Shown here: positions 1 through 8,157 of the stretch, piece by piece | Position numbering within the stretch: the first letter of the stretch is position 1 | How the letters are laid out: every line of letters starts with the position of its first letter | From: Candidatus Zixiibacteriota bacterium | Lineage (GTDB): Bacteria; Zixibacteria; MSB-5A5; GN15; FEB-12 | Length of the DNA: 55,545 nucleotides | Assembly (NCBI GenBank): GCA_024278935.1 | Contig: JAJRSF010000050.1 | Span: 1-55,545, forward strand | Direction of reading: 5' to 3' | Program-made: the position numbers and the translations under genes | The notes under the pieces: generated by a model | Seen by the model: the letters and a program-made list of their open reading frames with translations, nothing else | Databases searched by the model: none | Told to the model about the DNA's origin: nothing

Positions 1-961
1 CCTCCCATCCTTTGGTATGTTTTTTCAACAGTTCATAATCAACTGCTTCAGGATGGTCATTAATAATTACATGAGCTATCGCATTCAAGATAGAAATATC
101 ACCATTGATAGATTGCAGATGATATGAGTTGCGAGGGGTGATAGATTCAAAAGCCTGCACTGTACCTGTACGACGTGGATCAGAAATCACTGTTGTAATA
201 TTATTTTTCTTTTTATGGTCAGCGATTCTCCAGAAAACAATTGTGTGAGCTGCTCTGGCGTTATGACCCCAATGGGTAATCATATCTGATTCTTCGATAT
301 CATCATACGACAATGGCGGAGTATCGGAACCAAGAGTTGCAAAGTATGCAGTCACCGCAGAGGTCATACACATACGTGCATTTGCTTCAATAGAGTTTGA
401 GGTGAAAATGCCTTTCATCAGTTTGTTTTCAATCCACTGTGCTTCAACTGTCAACTGCCCCGAACCATACAAGCCAATCGAGTTGCCACCATGGGCATCA
501 AAAATTGCTTTCATTTTATCGCCGACAAGTTTTTCTGCTTCTTCATAAGAAACTTCTTCAAACAAGTCATCGTCGAAAGCACCCTTGGTTTGAGATTCAT
601 CACCAGTCAATGGATCCGACATATCTTTTCTGACTAAGACTTTGTTTAAACGATCAACATAAGTTGGTTCGTCGGCATTAAGTCCTTTGATACATTGCAC
701 ACCCTTGTTAGTTGGATGTTGTTTGTCAGGTACCACACCTAAGATACGACCATCGGCGGCAGCTTTGATAACAGTACCGCAGCCAACACCACAGTACGGG
801 CATTGTGCGAGTAAACTTTGTGCAACCGGAGACGCACCACCTGAAGTTTCTGCTAAAATTGCTTCTGGTGAAAAAATTGCTGAGCTGAGTCCAAGAGCTG
901 CTGCTCCTGCGACAGAACCTTTTAAAAAATTTCGTCTATTGATTGAGCCTTTGTTTCCCAT
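1..961 (-). CDS. napA: NapA/NasA-like molybdopterin oxidoreductase (partial, N-terminal 320 residues)
   Basis: This is probably the catalytic subunit of a periplasmic nitrate reductase, with bis-MGD molybdenum and one [4Fe-4S] cluster. The gene runs off the left edge, so only the N-terminus is visible. A twin-arginine signal (NRRNFLKGS) is followed by an Ala-rich hydrophobic stretch. The cluster motif CPYCGVGC lies near residues 54-61, with the fourth Cys in GVQCIKG. The segment NARMCMTSAV matches the NapA region that supplies the Mo-ligating Cys, and SIGLYGSGQ and YDDIEESD are also NapA-like. An ATG at 961 is preceded by GGAG about 10 bases upstream and only 7 bases separate it from the decahaem gene, so the two are likely co-transcribed. 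No NapB or NapD is visible here. A formate dehydrogenase is less likely given the NapA-like Cys context, but the C-terminus is missing. Confidence 0.8.
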   Translation of the reverse strand, partial: MGNKGSINRRNFLKGSVAGAAALGLSSAIFSPEAILAETSGGASPVAQSLLAQCPYCGVGCGTVIKAAADGRILGVVPDKQHPTNKGVQCIKGLNADEPTYVDRLNKVLVRKDMSDPLTGDESQTKGAFDDDLFEEVSYEEAEKLVGDKMKAIFDAHGGNSIGLYGSGQLTVEAQWIENKLMKGIFTSNSIEANARMCMTSAVTAYFATLGSDTPPLSYDDIEESDMITHWGHNARAAHTIVFWRIADHKKKNNITTVISDPRRTGTVQAFESITPRNSYHLQSINGDISILNAIAHVIINDHPEAVDYELLKKHTKGWE

Positions 962-968
962 GAGAATG

Positions 969-3479
969 TTACTCCTTTCCCATTTTTATATATGAGATAA
1001 TATCATTTATTTCTTTTGAACTTAATTCTGTTAACCCGGCATTGCCTCGAATCATCGACTGCATTGCGGTTTGATGTCGACCAAGCGACATCGTTGCTTG
1101 TAAATATCCGACCGGTGCTGCTTTGACAAATGCCGAACGCATCAAGTCAGGTGCAAAAGAACCTTTCTGATGACATTGTATACACTGTCCTTCATACAAA
1201 ACTTTTCCGTTTTGCGGAGTACCTACCAGATATTTTTTACCAACTTCAGATTTATCTTTATTTCTTAAATAATAAACTATGTTCATTGCCGTGTTTTCAT
1301 CGAGTTCAACAATACCACCACGACCGAATTTTTTCATTTCGGTTCCATCACGACCGGACATCATCATGGCAGCAATAAACCCATCGGAAACAGATTGTAA
1401 GAATCCTTCTTTTCCAATACCGGGGCCATTACCACCGCCACCACCGACACCATGACACTGCGAACACATTTTATCAAACGCTTCTCGACCGTTGTCAATA
1501 TCACCCGGAATAGTGCTGATACCATTGAGAGATGGAGAATTTTTCTCAAGGGTTCTGATGTATGCGACAATATCGTTGAGTTCATACTTGGATAAATCTG
1601 ATGTACCATTTTGTCCGTGTAGGTTCCCTTTCATTTGAGACCCTGAACGACCATAAGCAGCCATGTTCCAAATAAATGAATCAGATGCATTGGTTAAAAA
1701 ATCTTTGTTACCAATAGCAGGTCCATTGAGACCAATGCCTTCTTGTCCGTGGCACTGAGCGCAGGTTCGTTCAAAAAGATATTTGCCGTTGAATTCTGAA
1801 CCGACAATTTTCTTTTTGCTTGTGCCTGTTGTTGTCCCTTTGAAACCAGAACGCAAATATGCCATAATATCACCAAGGGCTTTTTTGCCAAGATGGTTGT
1901 ACGATGACATGGCAGTATTACGGCGACCTTTGACAATCGTGTTATACATAAATTTGTTATCAGCAAGAGTGTGGAACTCTTCGGAATTCAACGATGGTCC
2001 TATACCACCTTCTTTGTCATTGCCATGACACGCAGCACAGTTATCGTAAAACAGACTGCTACCTCTTTTTGCCGAACCATATTTAAGAGCCGATGCAAAC
2101 GAGTTGTAGTTAATTTGTTTATCTCTCCAACTTTCAACGTATGCCATTATATCGGAAAGGTCTTGTTTGGATAAGAAGTTCCATCCCGGCATTGCAGTTC
2201 CTGCTCTGCCATGTACAATCGTTTCATAGAATTTTTTATTGTCAAACAATGAAAGCAGTTGAGGTGAACGAAGAGTTGGACCGATTAGATCAGTTTCATA
2301 GCGACCATCGATACCATGACACCCGGCACAGTTAGCGTTAAAAATTGTCCGCCCGTACTTTGCTTCTCCGGCAACAAGTTGCACCTCTTTATATGATGGT
2401 GGATCTTTGCGAAGTTGTAAGACATGGTCAGCAATTTTTGAAATATCAGATTTGGTAAGTCCACCACCGGAACCCCATGCAGGCATGACCGATGAACCGG
2501 AACCATCAATTATAGCTGATAAGAAATCATGGTCGACAATTGCCAAGAACTGTGGGTTACCCAAGGCAGGACCAAGTTTACCGAGTTCAGCAAGGTTGGT
2601 TCCTTTACCATTTTTACCATGACATGCCGAGCAGTAGCGAGCGTATAAATCTTTACCACTCTCTTCGACAACACCCGATGCAGCAATCATCCCCTCTGGA
2701 ACGGAATATTCTTGTAATGATTTTATATAGACTGTTAAATCTAATGCTCCTTCTTTTGTGAAACCATAGTCTATCATTTGTGAAGAATCAGGTTGTATTT
2801 TTGGTTCATAAACCGCTTCAAAAATATAAGCAAGATTTACGTTGCCATCAAATTCTGCAATAAGATGTTCATTATCATGATGCGGACGTTTGGCATGAAA
2901 CGATGCCTGTCCGATAGTTGTTAATTCAGGTCCGAGAGAACCACCACGACCTTGTACTGTATGACAACTCTGACAACCGTTTTCTATAAAGAGGCGTTTA
3001 CCTCGTTGGTAGGTTCCCGACACAACAGGCATCTCCGAACGATGACAACGAGCACAGTTCGCTTCAAGATACGGCGAAGACAGCACAGGTTCTTCCCAGA
3101 AGAATTCTTCTGATGCATGAGCAAAAGCACCTTCGACAGTTGTCGCTCTTCCCTGCCCATCATGACAAATCGTACAACCAAATTTGTTTGGGTCATGCGA
3201 GTCGAGATAGGTTCCTGGGTGTACCTTGATTGGGTTTGCTAAATCTTTTGTATTCGGATCAGAAATCCCAACATGGCAAATCACACACCGATCAATTTTA
3301 TTAAAATGCGGTAAAACTAACTGACGGTAATCGACAGAAAATTCGTTACCATCTTCCTCAACAAATTCAGCATATTGCGCCTGATAATCTCGCCAATCGG
3401 TTGTGAGATATTCATTCACTGCACCATAGATGAGAAAAACGATAACGACTATACTTGAGTAAAACATTGTTTTTTTCAT
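969..3479 (-). CDS. Decahaem cytochrome c with six tandem mono-haem domains
   Basis: This is probably the electron carrier between a bc-type complex and the NapA-like enzyme. The 836-residue protein starts with an uncleaved-looking N-terminal membrane anchor (about residues 5-23) and has ten CxxCH haem sites: CVICH, CTICH, CARCH, CQSCH, CSACH, CAGCH, CAACH, CAQCH, CSQCH and CIQCH. The first four sit in an N-terminal module (about 60-175). The last six recur every 90-105 residues, each followed by GxxGxGP-like loops and a distal Met (AMPGW, AMSSY, EMKKF), as in class I cytochrome c domains. It lies between cytochrome b and the molybdoenzyme with gaps of 7-9 bases. The haem count is read directly; the role is inferred from position. 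I know no standard gene name for this architecture. Confidence 0.88.
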   Translation of the reverse strand: MKKTMFYSSIVVIVFLIYGAVNEYLTTDWRDYQAQYAEFVEEDGNEFSVDYRQLVLPHFNKIDRCVICHVGISDPNTKDLANPIKVHPGTYLDSHDPNKFGCTICHDGQGRATTVEGAFAHASEEFFWEEPVLSSPYLEANCARCHRSEMPVVSGTYQRGKRLFIENGCQSCHTVQGRGGSLGPELTTIGQASFHAKRPHHDNEHLIAEFDGNVNLAYIFEAVYEPKIQPDSSQMIDYGFTKEGALDLTVYIKSLQEYSVPEGMIAASGVVEESGKDLYARYCSACHGKNGKGTNLAELGKLGPALGNPQFLAIVDHDFLSAIIDGSGSSVMPAWGSGGGLTKSDISKIADHVLQLRKDPPSYKEVQLVAGEAKYGRTIFNANCAGCHGIDGRYETDLIGPTLRSPQLLSLFDNKKFYETIVHGRAGTAMPGWNFLSKQDLSDIMAYVESWRDKQINYNSFASALKYGSAKRGSSLFYDNCAACHGNDKEGGIGPSLNSEEFHTLADNKFMYNTIVKGRRNTAMSSYNHLGKKALGDIMAYLRSGFKGTTTGTSKKKIVGSEFNGKYLFERTCAQCHGQEGIGLNGPAIGNKDFLTNASDSFIWNMAAYGRSGSQMKGNLHGQNGTSDLSKYELNDIVAYIRTLEKNSPSLNGISTIPGDIDNGREAFDKMCSQCHGVGGGGGNGPGIGKEGFLQSVSDGFIAAMMMSGRDGTEMKKFGRGGIVELDENTAMNIVYYLRNKDKSEVGKKYLVGTPQNGKVLYEGQCIQCHQKGSFAPDLMRSAFVKAAPVGYLQATMSLGRHQTAMQSMIRGNAGLTELSSKEINDIISYIKMGKE

Positions 3480-3488
3480 AATATACCT

Positions 3489-5057
3489 CTAATGTGTCGG
3501 CCAAAGAGACGGCCACCAGTAAAAGTCCCAGTTTGGTCCACGATGTTGATAGGCGAAATATGTTAAAATGACAAAACCAACTAAGAAACAGGTAAAGATT
3601 GCCATTGCTCCCAAGCGAGTAGAACCTGAGTTTTTTAATATCCTAATCGACCACCATACAAAAAGCGTAGTTATCAGAGTTCCCGGATTTATAAGTACAA
3701 TTATCAACTGCGGAATTTGTGGGAACCAATTTCTGAGCCATCCAAAATTGACTGTGAAAATAAGAGTCGCTAAGATTACAATAGATGAAAAGATAACGGT
3801 CGATTTGAAAACTGATTTTTCATTTTTGTCAGGGAACCATAGTCCCGACTCATTGCGTGTCTTATCCAAAAACGGAATCAGCATAAGCCCAAGTACCGCT
3901 AAACCGGGAATAGCAACGCCACCCATAAAGGCTGAGTATGGAACCAATTCTTGAAGTCCTAGAAAATACCATGGTGCTTTGGCAGGGTTCTCTGGTACGG
4001 CAGGATTGGCTGCTTCTTTTAATGGAGCATCAGAGACATACGAAAGAACTATCATGATAGCCAAGACCAAAATAAATATCGCCATTTCATAATTGAATAG
4101 ATTCGGCCATGACTGTACTGTGTTTTTTACTGAATTTTTTACGTTGTTACTTTCGCCTTTGACCAAGCACATAAGACCGTACGTTTTATTTTTTGTCGGA
4201 AATGCCATCTCGGCATTTTCATCAATTGGAGTACCTGCAAGCATCTCTTTTGTTATAACAGAAGGTCTCGACATGCCACCATCTTTTCTAATTCTCCAAA
4301 AATGCACTCCGAGAAATGTGACCAAAATCAACGGAAGAAAAATACAATGAAGGAAATAGAAACGTACCAATGCTTCCTCACCAACTATATCAGCTCCTAA
4401 AAGCAGCCGCATTTGCATACCGCCAATATCTATTATCTCTGTAATTCCTAAAGCATCGGTAACCTCGACCGGTGACCCCGCAATTTGAGCGCCGATAGTT
4501 GTTGCCCAATAAGCAAGCTGATCCCAAGGGAGCAAGTAACCTGTGAATGACAACCCGAGTGTGACGGCAAACAAAATCATTCCGACTACCCAGTTAAATT
4601 GTCTCGGATGTCTGTAGGAACCTGTCATAAAAACTCGAACCATATGGAGGAAAACTCCGGCAACCATAATATGTGCGCCCCATCTGTGGATATTGCGAAT
4701 CAACCGACCACCCGGAACAGCAAAATGAATATCTTTAATCGAATTATATGCTTCGGCAAGTGATGGCTTATAATAGATCATCAATAAAATTCCGGTAATT
4801 GCCAAAATTATAAAAGATGCTGCCGATGCGACCCCTAAGCCCATTGTAAATGTTTTTTTAAAGTTATACCGATGTGTTCGCACCGAATGAATATGTAAAA
4901 AGAGATTTGAGAAAACTGATTGCGATGCTGCCCTATTAGATGACGGCGGTCCATGACGAACGGTCGCATCTTTAAAAGACTGCGGAAGATGTTTCAGGTT
5001 AGTTAAAAAGATTTCCAGTCCTGAAGGCACCTTATTCTTCTCTTCAGTGTTAGACAT
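3489..5057 (-). CDS. Cytochrome b subunit of a bc-type quinol oxidoreductase (fused b6 + subunit IV type)
   Basis: Membrane subunit that oxidises (mena)quinol and passes electrons to a Rieske protein and across the membrane through two b haems. The N-terminal half contains paired His ligands in helices around [11 protein letters not shown] and FLHMVRVF, and a second pair around FLHCIFLPL and GVHFWRI. The Qo-side segment [13 protein letters not shown] is clear. The C-terminal half carries [12 protein letters not shown] at the place of the PEWY loop, so the Glu of PEWY is replaced. A cytosolic N-terminal extension of about 65 residues precedes the first membrane helix. At 522 residues it is longer than b6 alone and fits a fused cytochrome b. 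The ATG overlaps the end of the Rieske gene, which suggests translational coupling. Confidence 0.93.
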   Translation of the reverse strand: MSNTEEKNKVPSGLEIFLTNLKHLPQSFKDATVRHGPPSSNRAASQSVFSNLFLHIHSVRTHRYNFKKTFTMGLGVASAASFIILAITGILLMIYYKPSLAEAYNSIKDIHFAVPGGRLIRNIHRWGAHIMVAGVFLHMVRVFMTGSYRHPRQFNWVVGMILFAVTLGLSFTGYLLPWDQLAYWATTIGAQIAGSPVEVTDALGITEIIDIGGMQMRLLLGADIVGEEALVRFYFLHCIFLPLILVTFLGVHFWRIRKDGGMSRPSVITKEMLAGTPIDENAEMAFPTKNKTYGLMCLVKGESNNVKNSVKNTVQSWPNLFNYEMAIFILVLAIMIVLSYVSDAPLKEAANPAVPENPAKAPWYFLGLQELVPYSAFMGGVAIPGLAVLGLMLIPFLDKTRNESGLWFPDKNEKSVFKSTVIFSSIVILATLIFTVNFGWLRNWFPQIPQLIIVLINPGTLITTLFVWWSIRILKNSGSTRLGAMAIFTCFLVGFVILTYFAYQHRGPNWDFYWWPSLWPTH

Positions 5058-5511
5058 AGAATTGTTCCTTCATACCTAGTTCGACAGTTTTGTCCATATT
5101 TAATGAAAGCTGCCCGGATGGTAATTTTTCTATTTTAAACCACTTGAGTGCTTTTGGTGCAGGACCTTGAACAATCTCTCCCTGAGCATCAAATTTGGAG
5201 CCATGACAAGGACAATCAAATCCTCGTCATGTCCATTTCACAACACAACCGAGATGAGTGCATGTTGTAGAAATTGCAAAGAGACCATCATTGTCAGAAA
5301 AAAGAACAACCCGTTCTTTCTCAAATATTTTAGTAGTTCCATTCGGGAAATCTGATGGCATACCAAGTTTTATTTTTTTTGATTCCTGCGGAAGCAAGGT
5401 TGGCATCGTAAATTTCAGTAACGAGCCACCCCATACAGCTAATGAACCCCAGAATGTTGCAGGTGCAAATTTCGTTATAAAATCGCGTCGTGAATCTTTT
5501 TTCTCATCCAT
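5050..5511 (-). pseudogene. Rieske iron-sulfur protein interrupted by an in-frame TGA
   Basis: Rieske [2Fe-2S] subunit of the bc-type complex. The reading frame encodes about 153 residues: a twin-arginine-like start (SRRDFITKFAP), one hydrophobic anchor, then CTHLGC and CPCHGSKFD, the two cluster-binding loops. A TGA at 5227-5229 falls between the loops, in the stretch reading [17 protein letters not shown]. The frame stays open and well conserved afterwards, down to the TAA at 5050-5052. A single change to GGA would restore a normal loop. ATG at 5511 is preferred to the GTG at 5520 because AGGTGG sits at proper spacing before it. The start overlaps the GltD-like gene and the end overlaps cytochrome b. 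It could be a real nonsense mutation, an assembly error or, much less likely, recoding. Confidence 0.85.
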
Positions 5512-7348
5512 TATTACCACCTATTTCACAAAAAGTTACTCTTTCCATTGTTATAGCTCCAACCGGACAACGATCGGCACAACAAGCACAGCGGATGCAC
5601 TTGGTTTCATCTTTAATGATAGCAGAATCGTTTTCAGCAAATCCTGAAGCTGAGAGATCAAATCTGTTTTTTATTGCTAATTCTTTTACAGATACTAATT
5701 GCAGACATAGTTCGGGACAGACATCAGCACAACCACCACACAGAATACATACATCGCCGTTAAAAATTGTATTCACAGAACAATCCAAACAACGTGCCGC
5801 TTCAGAGATAACATCAAGTTCGGTATAGCCTAATTCAACAGGTGGTCTTTTTAGTTTGAGTCGTTCTTCTACTTCTAGTGCGGGAATCTCTTGCCTTTTA
5901 GTTTCTTCATATGATGCTTCACGGGCATAGTTCTCTGACGTTGCATGGTTCAAATCAAGCTTGGGAGTTATCTGCAATCCGACAATTTGCTTAGCAATTG
6001 TTTGAGCTACTTTTTTACCATCAGCAACGGCATCAATAACAAGTTTGGTACCATAGGCACAGTCACCGGCAAAAAAGATATTCGGCACATCGGTCGAACC
6101 ATCTTTATTTACAGAAACCAAACCATAGTTATTAAATGAGAGCCTGTCTGTTTTAGGGTTAATAAATGACAGATCAATTTGCTGTCCGATAGCCATCATA
6201 ATATTATCGCATTCTATTGTGATAATATCATTTTCATCAAAGCGAGGAGCAAATTTTCCTTCATCGTTTAAAACATAAAGACATTTTTTAAATTTTATAC
6301 CAACTAATTTATCACCATCAAAAAGAACTTCGTGGGGACCCACAGAATTTATCCGCTTGATACCTTCTTCAGCACCTTCAGTAATTTCAACTTCATCAGC
6401 CATCATCTCATCAAGTGATTCCAAACAACAAAGATGCACTTCACGAACACCTTTCATCCGTTTTGCTTGCCTTGAAATATCAAACTGTCCATAACGTAAA
6501 GCTGAACGTCCGATGTCATAGGCAACAGAACCACCACCGATAACAACTATTTTTTCTCCTAATGGGGTATCTTTGCCTACGTAGAAATCACGCAAGAACT
6601 CAACGCCACCTAAAACTTGATTATGATCAAAGCCCGGCATAGGGATCGAGCGAGAACGTTTTGCTCCCACGGCAACTATAACGGCATCAAATTCTTGAGC
6701 TAATTGTGAAAAGAGTACATCTTTGCCAACAGTCGTGTTTACTTTAAACTCAACCCCAAGCTCTTTTATAATTGCAACTTCGCGTTGAATTATTTCACGA
6801 GGGAGCCTGTAATCGGGAATCCCAACCGCTAGCATCCCGCCGGCAATAGGTTCAGTTTCAAAGACAGTTGCTTTTATTCCATAAAGAGCTAAGTCATGAG
6901 CTGCTGCTAAACCGGCAGGTCCTGAACCAATGATGGCAACTTTTTTAACTGTCTTCGGACTATCTTTATCTATAGTAGTAATTTCGTTTACAGATAAATT
7001 TTCACGGTCTGAAACATACGAACGAATATTATCAAGTACTTTTAAAATCTGCTCATCAGAATGCGATGCATAATACTGCTCCGATGCGAATCGTTTTAAG
7101 GCTCGAATCGAAACAGGTTTATCAATATCGCCACGACGACAGTTCACTTCGCATGGTGCGGCACAAATTCGGCCACAAATTGAGGCAAGCGGGTTGGGTC
7201 CACGAGCTATCAGATATGCTTCTTCATATTTCCCCTGAGCTAATGCTCGGACATAACCTCGCGCATCGGTGCCAACGGGACATGCAGATTGACAATTGAT
7301 AAGATCTTGCCAATACTTCTCATTTGGTACATTTACAGAATAACTCAT
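5504..7348 (-). CDS. GltD-family NAD(P)H/FAD oxidoreductase with C-terminal 2x[4Fe-4S] ferredoxin domain
   Basis: This flavoprotein resembles the glutamate synthase small subunit and is probably an electron-input or electron-bifurcation-type module rather than GltD itself. The N-terminal Fe-S domain has the family Cys pattern (CQSACPVGTDARG, then CGRICAAPCEVNCRRG, about residues 19-74). A pyridine-nucleotide/FAD Rossmann region has AIIGSGPAGLAAA near 140 and VVIGGGSVAYD near 270, and FAGDCAYG near 430 marks the FAD end. The C-terminal part carries CILCGGCADVCPE and CIRCACCADRCP, two ferredoxin clusters. No large GltB subunit is present. It is the first gene of the bc/NapA operon, so I infer NAD(P)H- or ferredoxin-linked transfer towards quinone or the bc complex. 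The ATG at 7348 follows the CRP/FNR-like promoter. Confidence 0.85.
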   Translation of the reverse strand: MSYSVNVPNEKYWQDLINCQSACPVGTDARGYVRALAQGKYEEAYLIARGPNPLASICGRICAAPCEVNCRRGDIDKPVSIRALKRFASEQYYASHSDEQILKVLDNIRSYVSDRENLSVNEITTIDKDSPKTVKKVAIIGSGPAGLAAAHDLALYGIKATVFETEPIAGGMLAVGIPDYRLPREIIQREVAIIKELGVEFKVNTTVGKDVLFSQLAQEFDAVIVAVGAKRSRSIPMPGFDHNQVLGGVEFLRDFYVGKDTPLGEKIVVIGGGSVAYDIGRSALRYGQFDISRQAKRMKGVREVHLCCLESLDEMMADEVEITEGAEEGIKRINSVGPHEVLFDGDKLVGIKFKKCLYVLNDEGKFAPRFDENDIITIECDNIMMAIGQQIDLSFINPKTDRLSFNNYGLVSVNKDGSTDVPNIFFAGDCAYGTKLVIDAVADGKKVAQTIAKQIVGLQITPKLDLNHATSENYAREASYEETKRQEIPALEVEERLKLKRPPVELGYTELDVISEAARCLDCSVNTIFNGDVCILCGGCADVCPELCLQLVSVKELAIKNRFDLSASGFAENDSAIIKDETKCIRCACCADRCPVGAITMERVTFCEIGGNNG

Positions 7349-7417
7349 ACTTTATCCTGTCAGTTTTTATTTAGATTTATATTTGTGTTATTTTATTTCT
7401 AATCGTAATGTAGATAC

Positions 7418-7495
7418 ATTATATCATGTTTTAGTCGCCACTAACTTGACCTAAGTCAAGAACGTTTCATTTTTTTTCTTATTGACTTAAGTCAA
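7418..7495 (-). promoter_or_regulatory. CRP/FNR-type promoter of the bc-NapA operon with two palindromic boxes
   Basis: Two boxes of the form TTGAC-N4-GTCAA are seen: TTGACCTAAGTCAA at 7446-7459 and the perfect palindrome TTGACTTAAGTCAA at 7482-7495, with centres 36 bases apart. On the minus strand a perfect TATAAT (+ strand ATTATA, 7418-7423) lies downstream. That puts the expected start near 7411, so the nearer box is centred at about -41.5 and the other at about -77.5. This is the geometry of class II activation by FNR-superfamily regulators (FNR, Dnr/Nnr, HcpR type). The cognate regulator is not in this window. A related box occurs at 43041-43054. Confidence 0.75.
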
Positions 7496-8157
7496 GATTA
7501 AAGCCATGAAACCATGATAATAGGCTAAAATCATAGTTTTTGTATTATATATGAGAAATTTTACACTTTTTCTGAAAATAAATTATTTAAAATTTATGCT
7601 ATTAGTTTGAATAATTAGTTAAAACTAGATTATGTAGTTAAAGGTTCAAAGACCAAACTGCGACAATTTATTTTATCAAAATTATTTTTGGATTGTACAA
7701 AATCCCTTCCTTCAATTGCATGCAGATAAACTCCGTTTGCTACTTCTCACCATCCCGAACTACAAAGTAATTGCTGTCGGATTCAAAAATTAAATGACAA
7801 AGTCACTTTCAAAAACATTATTTGAATTTTGGAAAGGACTATCACTTTAATCTTAAATGGATATCCGTGTTGACATTTCAATATTTATTTGTATATTATT
7901 TTTAGACAGAAAGATAAATAAAGCTTTAAAGCTGGGGAAATTTGGGTAATCTGTCAACAAATTCATATCATTGTTGACTTGCAGGGACAGGTAAATAGAA
8001 AGATTTGCACCACCGATCTTCTTTAATTTTCAGTCAATAGAACCTCTCGGTAATTTCAAATTAATCCAGTATGTATAGTTACAATTTTTTTGGCATTCTT
8101 ATAATGCAGTAACACACTATAGTGAGAAAATAATAATAAGACGATAGAGGTAATCCG
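7496..8157. other. Intergenic region with a possible structured leader
   Basis: No convincing gene is present in these 660 bases. A TTGACA at 7870-7875 is followed 16 bases later by TATATT (7892-7897) and could be a plus-strand promoter. Downstream, GTCAACAA (7953-7960) and TTGTTGAC (7971-7978) form an 8-bp hairpin with a 10-base loop. It is extended loosely by CTGTC and GACAG flanks. I recognise no riboswitch class. The region separates the divergent respiratory operon and the giant surface-protein gene. Confidence 0.3.
8078..8105 (+). promoter_or_regulatory. Putative promoter of the giant secreted protein gene
   Basis: TATAAT at 8100-8105 is a consensus -10 element about 50 bases before the ATG at 8158. 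Only a weak -35 candidate (around GTTACA, 8078-8083) lies at suitable spacing. A ribosome-binding site AGAGG sits 8 bases before the ATG. The prediction rests on the -10 alone. Confidence 0.35.

Noticed and set aside
5227..5229. Selenocysteine or alternative-code reading of the TGA in the Rieske gene
   Set aside because: TGA is used as a normal stop by other genes here (for example at 22167, 50473 and 53194), no Sec-insertion structure is apparent, and Rieske proteins have no Sec at this position.
5504..7348. Bona fide glutamate synthase small subunit (gltD)
   Set aside because: There is no gltB, an extra two-cluster ferredoxin domain is present at the C-terminus, and the gene is embedded in a bc/NapA operon.
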